From Filosporella fistucella (taxonomy: Eukaryota > Ascomycota > Leotiomycetes > Helotiales), in assembly GCA_030077755.1 (NCBI GenBank), contig JAQJZZ010000010.1:1364001-1428000 (forward strand): a stretch of 64,000 nucleotides of DNA. Reading direction: 5' to 3'. The notes beneath the pieces are model-generated. The model saw nothing but the letters and a program-made list of their open reading frames with translations, ran no database searches and had not been told where the DNA came from. The translations under genes were made by a program, and so were the position numbers. The number at the start of each line of letters is the position of its first letter. Within the stretch, counting starts at the first letter, position 1. Below, piece after piece: positions 1 to 12,104 of this stretch.

Positions 1-423
1 ACGCTCCAGAAAACAGTGAGCCAGTACACAGAAAACCTGTCATCCATGGCGCCTCATCCTCGAATTGGCTCCAAGCCGTACCCAATGATATGATTCCTGT
101 ATCCGTTCCATGCTGAAAATGCTCGACTAACATAATGAAACATGCATTCATACGACAGAGTAGCGAACGTTTGCCCCTGCACCAATGCTCCTATGCTGTG
201 TAACCCAAGGAAATTTTGCTTCCCCCAAAACGGGGCGAGATGATGATGTCCAGAAATACTTTTTTTACAACCGCTGATATCGAGGTGTGATGGATAAAAC
301 GCCGATCCTTCCTAAGGATATGAGAGGAGGTATGGGTATTGTATCATGATTGAAATGTCTGAGATTGAACGCCGGAATATGCAAATTGATATAATGTGAA
401 TAGTGTGTATAGAATTTGAAGGT

Positions 424-912
424 TTAATGTGTCGATTGTCGTCTGGAATATCGAGACTGGTCGAATGAGCTTGCATATGCCCTCAAAGCCTTCCTCGACT
501 CATCGGACAATTGAATAGGCTCTGAAGATGTAGTTGAGTGAGCACTTTGCATCGAGAACAAGCTCGATTGGGAGCTCGAAGGAGTCAATGTTGACTTTGA
601 GCTGAGGGTCATTGGAGATGATTGTGGTCTCGCGGTGTGAAAGTGTGTGGCTCGTGGAGAAGGTGTTGTGCCATACGGCTGTGCGTTGCTGAAATTGTAT
701 GCGGGTTCCATGAAGAAGCCGTTACTGGGTTTCCTCGTAGCAGGCCACGAAGCCAGGCCGCGAGGTGATGTAGGTGAAGATGCTGCTGAGCCTGCATTGG
801 ATGCCACTTCATACTCTGCGAGCCTACAAGTTTCTGAGCAGTACACGTTCCCGTCGGTTTGCCTGTCACAGGCCAAGCAGAATGATGGTGACCAGTCCAT
901 ATCGATCGTCAT
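424..912 (-). CDS. Ecl1/2/3-family small zinc-binding protein
   Basis: Single-exon gene of 162 residues. The first 30 residues carry two cysteine pairs, CLAC at 12-15 and CSETC at 25-29, spaced as in the fungal Ecl1/Ecl2/Ecl3 zinc-binding family, whose fission yeast members extend chronological lifespan and respond to nutrient starvation. The DMDW stretch just before the first pair and the TDG between the pairs also fit. The rest is serine/threonine/proline-rich and probably disordered, with a short conserved-looking tail (LSDESRKALRAYASSF) near 138-153 that may be helical. The start at 912 is the only ATG that keeps the zinc motif whole. Nothing is known of its direct targets from sequence. 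The family assignment rests on the N-terminal motif; the lifespan role is family knowledge, not shown here. Confidence 0.8.
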   Translation of the reverse strand: MTIDMDWSPSFCLACDRQTDGNVYCSETCRLAEYEVASNAGSAASSPTSPRGLASWPATRKPSNGFFMEPAYNFSNAQPYGTTPSPRATHFHTARPQSSPMTLSSKSTLTPSSSQSSLFSMQSAHSTTSSEPIQLSDESRKALRAYASSFDQSRYSRRQSTH

Positions 913-2689
913 TGTGAAATGGGATGCAGTTGGAAGGGTGAGTTGGTAGGTAAGTGATATTTGATGGTCGATAGAGAGAGAATCGGGCTTCGAGATTCGG
1001 GGGACAAGAAGTGTTCTTTAAAGAATTTGACTCCCAAATGATGTTTTCAAGTCAGGTTATGTCGTACCCGAGCTCGGTGAGGTAAGGTGGTAGCTTGGTT
1101 GGTGTGACTCAAGTTGTGGAGCCTGGTGAAGTGAGGGAACAAAAAGTGGTAGAAGTATGTGCGAAGCGGCTATGGCGACAGAGGCGAAAGCAGTGTCCTA
1201 ATTGTGCAAGGCAGTGGTGAGGTGGTGGAAGGAAATGTAGGCAGAGATTGACGACAAAGTCTGTCAGGATGGTATCATTCCCTTCAGTTCAATGCTTGAG
1301 ATGATGCAAAGGAGTCGATGGCAGGTATATGGAAGATCGTAGTCGGAGAAGAGAGGGAAGAGGTTGCCCATATACCAAATTGGTCGAGTTGGGGGACGAC
1401 TGGGAGTTTGCCTGTCTGGCCCTGCAGCAGATGCTGGGTGGTGCAGATGGCTTTTCCCTTGAGCAGGCCACACCTGTTTTGGAACAAGCGTGAAAAGCGG
1501 GGAGGGAAGGAGCAAGAGAGGGTGAAGATGTGGGCATGGGTGTGCGAGAGGGGTGCAACAGGGGTGTGAGTATTGAGGGTGTTTGAAGGCGTGGGAAGAG
1601 TGAAAAGTTGAGATGTGCTGGCCATAAACTTAGGGCATACATGCATAGAAGCCTTAAAATGGAGGAGATGGGCATTGACTGACTGGCCTGAAGGGCAGGA
1701 AGCAGGGGCAAAGGAAGATAAGTGGAGCTGGGGTGGCCGAAGCAGAGAAAATTTTGGTGGGCGCGCGGGAGACGCGCATGGATTGGCAGCGTGGGTGAGA
1801 AGTGGAGCAGGTGAGGTGAGAGGAGAAAGAGCAAGAGGAGGACGGAATTCAAAGCTAGTCTTCTCTGGGCATAGCGGGAATCATGGAATGATTTGCAGAT
1901 TTGAAAATACAGGCAGGCAAAGGTCACCATCCCAGGTTTGGTTGCCTGGTCTCACTTTATTTCGCGGTTACAAGGGCTGATCTGAGCTGGGAAACCTGAT
2001 CTGATTCGGTGAGCAAAGACCAGACAGGAAGATTTACATGCACGCTTGCAGAGTTGCAAGCTCTTGGCGTGGGAGAATTACCGATTTTCTGTCCCTTTTC
2101 GACTTCGTGCTGCCTTCTCATGCCATCCATGACTCCCATGGGCAGTTCCAACCCACTCCATTGCCGCCCTATCGAACTAGCTGGTCAATTTACAGAGCAG
2201 ATATTTACATCCAGTTCTATTGAAAAATCTCATTGCCAGGTCAGAGTGCCGCCCTTAGGTAATCTTACTTAGGTATGGAGGCATACACCAGGGGAAACGA
2301 GAGCTTCTCAATTTTCATATTGACTTGTGTCAAATTGAAGACTTCCACTACCCACCTCATGCAGCACTATTCAACGTCAATGTTTTACTTAGCAATGTTT
2401 CTGCTCTCAACACTAGACTGCCTGATTCACATTCATGTTTGAATTTCATGCCTCCACTATTACAATTGCAACAGATATCATACCATCGTCCCCAGCTTGC
2501 CTTGACTTAATACTCTCACCTCACAGACCCCACGACAATATCGCATACCACCTGCAGCGTTGCACCAGCTGGATGGCTTTAACAGCAAATAACCGCGATG
2601 AAGTGGAGAGGGACCTACTGGTTACAACGGCGACGTGGGATGTGTTTAGAAGTTCAGAGGATTCACATGGCCGCATTGGACCCTCCCCT

Positions 2690-2727
2690 GTAGTGCAGTG
2701 AAGTGCAGTGCAGTACAGTACAGTGCA
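2690..2727. repeat. Pentamer array (AGTGC/AGTAC)
   Basis: About seven imperfect head-to-tail copies of a five-base unit reading CAGTR/AGTRC run through this stretch. A purer array of the same CAGTA unit occurs at 31129-31147, near-palindromic because GTAC is self-complementary. Confidence 0.75.
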
Positions 2728-2810
2728 ATCCACCAAATTCTGACCAGGCTCTGCAGCCTGCAGCCCTTTCTTACAGGCTGGCCTCAGGGCGTCACCATGT
2801 GTTGCAATGC

Positions 2811-2850
2811 TACCTACCTACCTACCGACCTACCTAGGTAGGGAGGTAAA
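2811..2850. repeat. Tetranucleotide array (CTAC/TAGG) with palindromic centre
   Basis: Tandem CTAC units on the plus strand meet TAGG units at a CCTAGG centre, giving a near-palindrome that could fold into a hairpin. The right half (TAGGTAGGG..TAAA) resembles the isolated TAGGTAGGTAAA motifs at 3357-3371, 6418-6430 and 34360-34372. Confidence 0.75.
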
Positions 2851-3529
2851 TAATCCGTAATCATGCTAATAATTGCAGAATACTGAAGTGGAGCCGAGGG
2901 CGTGGGCGTCTTTCCAATAGTCCGTAGTGTGTCGCAGAAAAGACATGCCCTGCAAAGCCTTCTACGGAGGCAAGGTCCAACAGGAACAGGGCATGATCAG
3001 AGCATCCTAGCAGGAACTTGGCCATGAGTTGGCGTTCGTCATCCACTGCATTTGCGTTCACCTGAGTTCAGTGTCCTCGTTAAAAAGTACAGCGGACACC
3101 ATAGAACACCACAAAATGGTGAACATTCATGGTTTACCGATATACTGGCAATCGTGTAGATTCCCTCCGTGTTAGCACTGTCTTCTTGAAGATTCTTCCA
3201 GCACAGTGACAGTGCCCACATACCTACGAGGCAGCAGATATGTCAGTCTGGTTCCTAGGTACATTACCTTGCCGTTTCAGCAAACCAATTCAAACAGCCA
3301 CACCACCAAAGCAAAATACCTCGTACTTCTCTCTCTCACGAGATCGGAAGGAACTTAGGTAGGTAGGTAAAGTATGTCTGTACTTCGTAAATAGCTACAC
3401 TCTCCGTAGTCATCACGATCTCTCCTCTTGCTTGGTCTTGGCACAGCCCACCTGCCTCGCCTGTCGTCTCACGCCTTTCCCTGCCCTGTGAGAAGCTGAG
3501 ACGCTGAATTTGGCCTCATCATGAATGAC

Positions 3530-3570
3530 CAAGGCAAGGCAAGGCAAGGGAAGGGAAGGGAAGGGAAGGT
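3530..3570 (+). repeat. Pentamer array with four GGG runs (possible G-quadruplex)
   Basis: AAGGC units pass into AAGGG units. Four GGG runs at 3548-3550, 3553-3555, 3558-3560 and 3563-3565 are each separated by AA, which meets the usual pattern for an intramolecular G-quadruplex with very short loops on the plus strand. The same pentamer in reverse sense (CCTTG) is repeated near 51456-51474. Confidence 0.75.
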
Positions 3571-5512
3571 TAGGTTCAGGTCAAGGTTTCACTTGCGGGT
3601 TAAAGTGGCAGGAAACAGCTGTCTGCAGCGCCTCGATGACTGGCTCAGACAACGGGCCTAACCACATTGCATCTTGACAGCATAGCCTGCACAACCTTAA
3701 CTGCAAACTGTATTGGCTCCAATGCCTTGCTAGGTAGGTACTTACCCACATCATTTGGATTTTGCTACGAGTGCCTAAGATCCTATTCTCAATCTGGATT
3801 CACCTGCATTGGCTCCACCTCCACCTGGTTGTTCCCCTCACGACGGGCGCGATCACGATGCAAACTGCACGGTACAGCCCGCTGTGCGTTGGCTGGACTA
3901 GGTGGAAATAATGGGAATGGTCGGTCTTTGACCTTGTCTCCTGATTCTTCAACAATAATTGGCCTGATCTTGTTTCTTGACACTTCATCCAATCTTGGTC
4001 GCCCAGTAACCATGATAGGACAATACTGTGATGCTAGCCTTGACTGTTGTCTCTGATACGAACCAATTGTAGATGGGTAGGTTCAAAACTCTCCAGACGG
4101 CCAACGGGTATGCAGGCACCAACCAAAAAAATGAGATGCTGGGCCAGAGGACGCCTCGGGGAGGAATCCAAAATGCTGTGGAAGACTTGATATCACCTCG
4201 ACGTTTCAATATCAAAGTGCCACTCTATCAAAATTATTGACGCGCGCGTTTCAAAGCTCGGTGGCAGGCTCTGGCAAGCGTTGATTGCAAAATGTTCAAA
4301 GCTTCTGTCAATCTCCCATATTTAGCTCCAGAGGCACAGCGTCCCGCAATCTGTTTGATGAAGGGATGATCTGTGATCAATATCCTCTGGTATCAGCTTC
4401 TGGTGTTTATTGAGTGCTTGCCGCCAGCTGCGCGGTTAGTGGAAGCGATCAGACCTCTTGTTCCAAGACCGACCCCTAAGTTGGAAGACCGATGTCCTCT
4501 TCCATCGCAATCTCCTGGAGCCCTGGACGATTTGATGGGCGTTAGATACATCAATCCTCATCGGTTGCCTCATTATTCTACTATTTTCTGATCGGCAAGA
4601 GCACAGAAAAGTAAGGTTAGTGAGTTCGATATCTCAGCAACATGATTCATGGCCAGTCTTTGATTCCAGACAAGACATCCACACCAACATTCGAGCATTA
4701 TTACACTTACTGGATGCCACAGCCTAAAACATGGAGGCTAATACTCTGAGATAGCGACAAGCAAAGGGTATCATCACATCATCGACGTCATATACGCGAG
4801 GACGTCTCCAGGGTTAGTGGACAAGGGTACATCGAAATTCGTTGCGAGACTCGATATACCACTGGTAACAACCAAATTTTACCATCATGTCAGTTGTTTG
4901 ATTACTGATTACTGACCCGACCACCTGGCTGGTTCCATGTCGAATTACTTAGGGAGAAATGCCAACCTCCAGGCTAAATAAAAGCTCCATTATCTGCATA
5001 GCACTCTATTCGCGGCCATCCCAATCCTTTTGAGATGACGGCAGCTTCCCTCGATACTTGCAATGTTGGAGACGAAACTTTGAAGCTTCGCGTGGGGGTG
5101 GGTCTTTAGCACGCTCAAAGAATCCCCTTTCAACAAGCATTATATCCAGATGAAAGCACACCTCCTCACTAGAACAGCTCGATATATCGTCGTGCAGGCA
5201 TCACTTTCCAATTCAAAATTGCAAAGATGGGTTCAACGTTCGAAAGGATCGGTTCGGCCGTACCGACGTAGTGTCCTTTCAGCGGGCTGAACATTACGAC
5301 CTCAGCTCGTATCAGATCATTGATGGGGCAATTTGCCAGCGGCCGGCTCCATCATCAGCTTGAGATAAGCACTATGCGCACAAGAACAGCTTAGCCACTC
5401 TCTGCTGACAATATCAGACACACTCAATACCACCTCTTGTTGTATTGGTAACGAGTCTATGCTAGGCTTCCCGCGCCTGGCGATGGGGCTTAGATAAAAT
5501 CTGTAAGTGAGA

Positions 5513-5661
5513 GAGTTAATTGTGTTAACTCACGCTAGCACTCTCGATCGTCCGCCCGTAGAATCAAGCTTGCTGGATCAGAGAAGTTAGAGAGGGGCAA
5601 GGATAAGACCCTGATTCTACGAGTGGTCAATCAAGACTGTTAGCGTGGTAGAATTCTACCA
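5513..5661. repeat. Cluster of inverted repeats
   Basis: Three inverted repeats lie within 150 bases. GAGTTAA at 5513-5519 pairs with TTAACTC at 5525-5531. GTAGAATCA at 5558-5566 pairs with TGATTCTAC at 5612-5620. A perfect 16-base palindrome, TGGTAGAATTCTACCA, sits at 5646-5661. The GTAGAATY core is shared by the second and third. This could be the remnant of a small inverted-repeat element, a set of factor-binding sites, or chance. Confidence 0.45.
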
Positions 5662-6993
5662 GATAATGTAGTATACGATATGTTGGGATGCATTCACCCT
5701 ATCTCCTCCGAAGAAGCTTGCCTTTATCAGTGCAAGTGAACCTCATGATACATATTTACAGTATACGGGTCATTTAGGACTGGGTGCTTCATGATCAAGA
5801 TCGTTGTCGTCGTCGACAGATTATTCGTTAGAGCGGGCCGCATCTAAGATGGTGATTGTTAGACGCAACTCTAAAAAGAGGATCCTTCGGTCGCTCCCAT
5901 AGCTGAGTGGAATTCCAGTAGAGTGGATATTTCGGAGTATTGACAGTAAACTCAAATACTTTAGTAGCAAGCTACAGTGAAATTGAAGAAAGATAAGATG
6001 GTGGATGCATTTGCGCGGTAAGCGCAGCAAAATGCTAAGGGCAGGTAGGTAGACAGCTTGTCTAAAGACTGCGTACTACAGACACACTGTACTGTACATA
6101 GGGGCAGATTCAGCATGACCTGAGGACTCGATGAGGATGACGAAATAAAGTCACGATGGCGACGATACGATCTGTGCTGATGTGCCCCTCCAGCGAGCAG
6201 CTGTCTCATAATGGTGCGAGAACAGCGCCTTCCTCGCCTGTTCTTTCGATTTGTCTCTGTTTTCAAAGCGAGCTAGCATCGAGGTCACGATGTCTCATCT
6301 TGGTGTTTTGGGCCACTGATAGTTCAGATTCTGGTCACATCTCGATCCTCTTGCACCCAACCTAGCTAAGTTTTACTGTATTATTGCCTCCAGGTCCGCC
6401 TCCACCTCCACATCGACCTAGGTAGGTAAAGTCGTGGAATTGATTCTGCAAACCCAGCAACCCACACCACACTTAGGTTGCTGTTTAGAGTGGCGGGGCG
6501 TGTCGACGAATAAAGAATGGGGCCGATTGACTGGGAAATAAGGTAGCGAGGGTAGGTGACGATGGCGTCTTTCATTTGTCTCACTCTGCTCACGAACCAT
6601 CCATCGTTGCTTTTTTTCCCCACACCTGAGCCAAAGAAGTGCACGGCCAACTTGCCAACTTGCCAAGGGTCAGGGAGCAGCCTGCGCATTCTCCTGCAAG
6701 CACACAGACATCAATGTGACAAATGTGAGAGGAATCTTGTCGCCAATCTGACAGAAACTTTGCTATCAACACGGATCTTCTTGTTGCAACACATCATTCG
6801 CTGCCTTTCCCCTTTCCCCCGCCAATTTCAGATTGTTATTATATTTATACCCTCAAATTTTGCCTTTTATGGCGTTGGTGACTAGGTTCGCACCGTACGC
6901 AGACCCTGCTTGCATCGATGCTTGTCTGCCGCTGTCTCTGCCTCGAAGCTCAACACGACGCAATGGAGAGTTTCCCCCACGCTTTTCGCAATT

Positions 6994-7022
6994 CATCTCA
7001 CTCACTCACTCACTCCCTCACT
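6994..7022 (+). repeat. Short (TCAC)n tract
   Basis: Five to six consecutive TCAC tetramers followed by a variant copy, in noncoding sequence. An ordinary microsatellite. Confidence 0.75.
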
Positions 7023-10000
7023 AGCATACTTCGTACAGGGCATGCTGCTGAATTACCCAGCCCGACAGACTCCAGGAGAATACCATTTGGATCTCAGCTC
7101 TCCGCCAAATGACCGAATGATAGCAATTACATTTTGAAGCAGCTTGGATGGCAGTCACCTGCATGCTCTCAAAATTGTGTTGGCCAACAGTATGACCTGA
7201 AAGGTGTCATCGCCGCCCATCCTCACGATGAGGGGAACTCTGTCAGTTCCAACAGCACCAGATTGCCAAGAACTTCATGGATTTACCAGTACGAGAGCTT
7301 CGATACACTAGTGTATATCCGTAGCAGACAGTCAGGCGAAATGAAACATCCACACAATAATGCATCACGATCGCTTGCGCCAGGACCCTCACTCCTACGT
7401 CCGTATCGTACTCGTCGCCATTTTTGGATCTCCAGCGGCAGCATGGGTAGAACCGTATATTGGAACTTGATGGCCGGAACGGAGTATAACAATAAATTTA
7501 GGGAATTTCGGCATTCACAAATCCCTCCTGAATGATCATCATTGCAGCGTCTCCTTGACATTATTCCCCTGTAATTTTTGGCCGCTGCTTGGACTCAAGG
7601 AGCCTTTTCTTTGATTGGCCTCCTGAATATATCGGACATTTGGCCATCAAATTGGCAGGCTTTCCCCCACGCTGGCACGCAGTAATCATACGGAGCCACC
7701 TCGTACCAGTAAAGCTTCTGAACGTGCCCGAACCATCAAGTGCTCCGAATGGCAGGCTGCAAATTCGCTCTGCTGGTGTGGTATAATGTGAGTATACTGT
7801 ACTTACCATGCATTTTATCAGATAATATTAAGACATTAACCTTTTACGAAGATTTGTGTTGGCTACATGTTCAAAATTATCTACGCATACAATAAGTTGG
7901 CTGATGCAGGTCCAGAAATCTCACCAGGTTCTCGAACCAGCTCGCAATATCAACCATAAGGGGGAGCATTGATGACTATTTATCAATCGAAACTACCTTA
8001 TCGGGCAACGATTTGGAATAGGGAGAGCATGGCCTTGGTTTTCGTTGAATGTGCCCTCCTTGAAAGTGCAAGGCTGCGGTGCTGAAGAGCAGCAGGATAA
8101 CTTCTGGGGTTTGATGAGCTTGCTCGCTTGATAGGTCTGTGGGCTGGAGTTTGGCTCGTCCTCGTCTTGCTTCCCCGCATTTTGGAAACCAACATCCAAT
8201 GGTATATCTCTCAAGGGAATTTCCATGACGCACTGTTCAAGTATGAACAGGGCTTCATATCCACCCTTCACTTTCATGGATTAAATGTCCAACAACATGG
8301 CTTAGTTTCTTAACCCGTATTCTCTATTGGTTGTTTCTAGTACGTGGCAATTATCTGGTAAAAAGGGGAAAGGGATTTGCTGAGGTTATTCACTTCGCAG
8401 TCAAATGTGTTCTCATTGAATGTGTCCTTCTTTCAAGTCCTTTTCCGCTGCCTCACTTGTTGAACACGTAAACTTTGAAAAGATATCCGAAGTCGTATCT
8501 CTAGTGGACATCGTCCAGTTGTGGCAAAATCATTTGGAAGTTGAGATGCAGCTTATTAGTCTACATTCCATCAATCCAAAAATAATCATAAATCTTTGGG
8601 GCCGCCAAGCAGGCGGGTAGCATTTCGCACAGACGAGATTTCGACACTGGCAGGCTGGCCTTCATTCAAAGAGGGGTTACCACAAACCTTGCAATGCTGC
8701 GTCTCCTGAATCTCGTATCCAATCACATGGTTTATCCAAAATGAGAATGGTATCACACCCTCATCAGGTTCCCAGCAGTCGTGCTCCGAGGCTGCCGCTC
8801 CATGCTCATCCCAGGAGCTCAGAATTCGATGTTCATATTGTGAGCACATGACTCTACTGTATCACGAGAGCCGTCAGCGCCAAATTCTATACCTGCTTTC
8901 CTCTTGCTGTTTTAGACATAAGCAAGTACAGTGCACTGCGGGCATACCGGTTCATGTCTTGCGGACCTCTCTCGGATAACGGCACCAGACATGAATGTAT
9001 GAAGAGTTCAGCAAGCTTTACCTTGTCAGTGGGTGAGTGAACAAAAAGTAGAAGATACCTAGAACCTCCAACGATACTGCATAACCTGGGGATATCAGCC
9101 CAGACTAGCAATTTTGGCTAGCAAATCATTGACATAAGATTTTGCTCTGAAAACATTCTGAGATAAGCAACTACAGAGTCTTGATTATACGAAACGCTGG
9201 TGGTCGACTTGGTCTGCTTTTCTCAAACCAAAACTGAGGGATCATTCAGGGCATCCTAATTCTACGAAAAGCAGCCAGCATGTCAGTATCGTCCAATCAT
9301 CTCACTGAACCTTTTATACGAGGCACCGAACATTCATAAAAATCCAATATCAGGTAAATGTAAAACAGCCACGAGTGTTTTATCCTACTTCAAAGAATGT
9401 GGAGGAAAAATTGTTTCAAGAGCATGAACTAGCATATCACAAGACCTCGTGGCAACACTCCATTATGTGTAATTCCAGGCCGACCGTTACGCCATCCTGT
9501 TCTGTCAATCTATCATTTCTCACCTCTGCGACTCGGCGACGACCGTTTCCGGAGGCTATCAGATGGTTTGTGGAACGTGTAGAGCATATGGTGGTAGCGC
9601 AAAGATCCAACGAACTCGAATTCTCGTCCAATTTGACTCGTCATTTTGGGGAGTGGGTATTGAAGGCTATGTGCGGTTGGCTCGGAGCGTGGGGGGGTGA
9701 GTTGATAGGATTTTATGATACATCGCTGATGGAGTATTCGCATTTACATCGGACATTAAATCGTCTGATAATTGCCTTTTGTAAGTGCACGGTACTCGTA
9801 AATCCTTATAGAACCTTCTTAATCTCTTGTAGGCTGACTATTGGTGCTGCACCTGATTGGTCAGAAAATCAGCAATAGCCATATCAACGGTTGATATTGA
9901 ACGACATCCAAATGCAGCAAGGACAAGAAACGTGAGTGATTGCGAAGATCCCCATTCTTACTTTTTGGGGTGTACTGTTTTGATCGGGAAGATTTAGTAT

Positions 10001-10329
10001 GCCGACGTTCTTAACGATCCAGTGGTAGTATCAAGACTGCTAGGTCAACAAAGTGTGGGTGAATGATTCAAATGATTCTGATCCCGTGGGTGTTCAACTA
10101 CCTATGGTATCAGCATGACTCGAGTTACACTCTTAATGCAGTCGGATGGTTAGAGACCAAAGTAGCGACACCATGATATAATCATGGTTGAGAGTTCCGC
10201 TCGCTTGTGTGCAAAGGCGAATTGAAGCATAGCTCAAACGTCTCTATTCCATCTTTCATGTAAACTGTATCTAACAACCTAAAGCTAAGTGGAGTTTCCT
10301 GCTCTGTCGTTGCTCTATTCACAACGATT

Positions 10330-12104
10330 TCATGTCTTCTTCATCTCTTCTCTTGCCCGTGCAACAATATCAATCCAGATTGGAGGGCGACTTCTTTTGT
10401 CATCACCTACTTGCTCAGCATCGACGCCCCATTTCAACAATTCTTCCTCCTCGCCCCATTCCCCTTGAGCCATCATTCCTACAGGTATCTTTCCTATGTC
10501 GCTTTCCGCTGCCTCTTCTCCTTCGCCTGTCGTCCCTTCCGGCCTCACGAAGCCGACAGGTACTGATAAGGCAGGCAAGCCGCAGAAATTTGCCATCCAC
10601 ACATACTCCATTGTCTTTAATGTCTGGTTACCATCACTGATCCCGTACTTGAGATCCACCTTCCGACCGATCTTCCAACCGGCACAAGCTGTGGTCGGGG
10701 TGATAAGAATCATCCCCGGGTGTTGTTTCCACAGAAAAGCAAGATGCTGCATGAGTAATTGTCGCAATTTCTGGGCAAGCATGTAGTCTGTTGAAGGCGT
10801 TACTGTTCCCAAAGCGATCATGATCCTGTTTGCATGCGTCAGGTTTTTGGTCACTGGTAAGAGTGTTGCTGCGTCGGTGAGAACTGTCATTGCATGTGCA
10901 AGCTGTCCCTCGGCAAGAAAGGGTATCTCGATCGGTATGATAGTATAATCGTGCTTGGCCACCATTTTATCAAGGAAAGAGCGACATAGTCGCTGGACTG
11001 TAGGAGTAGATCGAGAGAACCATATTTCAGGAACTCCAAGAATTTTCTGCTTGCGTGTGGACGGTGTCAGGATAGTTGGCGAAGGAGCCGCAAAATGTGA
11101 GTCTTCATCAGGAATCGCAAGGACTTGGTAGAACGCTGCAAGGGAAGCAATATCAGACGCCAGAGGCCCATTGACAGCACAGCTGGTAGAATGGTTCATG
11201 CATGGCTTGAACGAAAGTCGGTTGTGGGACGGCTTAAGTCCAAATACTGAACAAAACGAGGCAGGAATACGAATACTCCCACCCCCATCCCCCCCTAAAG
11301 CAATTGGAATCAAGCCAGAGCTCACAGCATAAGCACAGCCGCTGGAAGACCCGCCTGTGTAATAGTCGGGATTGTATGGATTCGGCGGGGTACCTTTGAT
11401 AGGGTTGTTCCCAGAGGTATCTGTCAGAGTCATGTGAGTTGAAACTCAAATATATACATAAGGAGGAATAAGAACACAGCAAGATTGACTATACCTAGTC
11501 CAAATTCGTGCATTGATAACTTTCCCAGATTTATTGCTCCTGACTCGTCGAGCTTCTTCACGCACCATGCTGTGATGGTCTCCCCTTCCTTTGAATCGCC
11601 AGTGTAATCATTGACTGACCCGAGGCAAGTTGTATAGCCCTCGATATCATATTCATCTTTAACAGCCGTGGGAACTCCGTCAAGTGGACCCAGAGGACGC
11701 TTCTCTTTGTAGCGTAAGGTTGAAGCTGCAGCAGCTGCAAGTACCAAGTCCACCCGGCTGTCAAAGAAACCTATCGAATACTCACCAGGGGGAGACGTAT
11801 CTCGTCGTATCAAGGGAAGAAGTGCTTGTATAACAGCAAGTGGTGTTAGCTCTCCAGAGAGGTACATGGCGTGGTAGTCTGCAACAGAATAATATCTAGG
11901 CTCGGATCTATGAGATAGAGGTTGTGGTGAAACAGGAGGGTCATCTTTACTGTCGAATGGAGATTTGCTCGCAATCGGTATAACTGTAGGATCAAATCGG
12001 GGTTCATAATGTTCAACATGCTCTCGAATGAGCCGGAGGTCCCCGAAGCCTGTATTTCGCCATATAACTTTTCGTATGAAGCCAAACGATTCGAGCCTGG
12101 ACAC
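10330..12104 (-). CDS. Amidase-signature family hydrolase
   Basis: Two exons, 11495-12104 and 10330-11420, joined by a 74-nt intron, give 566 residues. The protein is a member of the amidase signature family, which hydrolyses amides by a Lys-Ser-Ser triad. The triad region is complete: lysine in AVKDEY (149), the GGSSSG loop at 226-231 supplying the cis-serine, and the nucleophile serine in GDGGGSIR (252). Splicing restores the family's EFGLDTSGNNP segment at the junction, which supports the intron. The first ~70 residues lie upstream of the usual catalytic core and have no signal peptide, so a cytosolic enzyme is likely. The substrate cannot be told; fungal paralogues range from acetamidases to amidases of secondary metabolism. 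It stands alone with no co-oriented pathway genes within 1 kb. Confidence 0.9.

Larger units (their letters stand above)
913..10329. other. 9.4-kb interval without a convincing gene
   Basis: No stretch here joins into a recognisable protein on either strand. The part next to the Ecl1 gene (about 1100-1960) is purine-rich on the plus strand, so pyrimidine-rich on the strand that gene uses, as expected of a fungal promoter and leader. Further on lie simple repeats (listed separately), scattered TAGGTAGGTA motifs and a cluster of inverted repeats near 5510-5660. The 87-codon minus-strand frame at 8586-8849 looks protein-like but has no partner exons that splice in phase. The 167-codon frame at 9375-9878 opens with GTG, not ATG. 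Long noncoding transcripts or decayed genes are possible but unproven. Confidence 0.6.

Noticed and set aside
1289..1930. 213-codon minus-strand open frame
   Set aside because: Composition follows the pyrimidine-rich tract (Leu/Ser/Pro/His), no domain, no splice logic; overlaps equally open frames on both strands.
9375..9878. 167-codon plus-strand open frame
   Set aside because: Opens with GTG rather than ATG, no domain recognised, no acceptor or upstream exon that fits.
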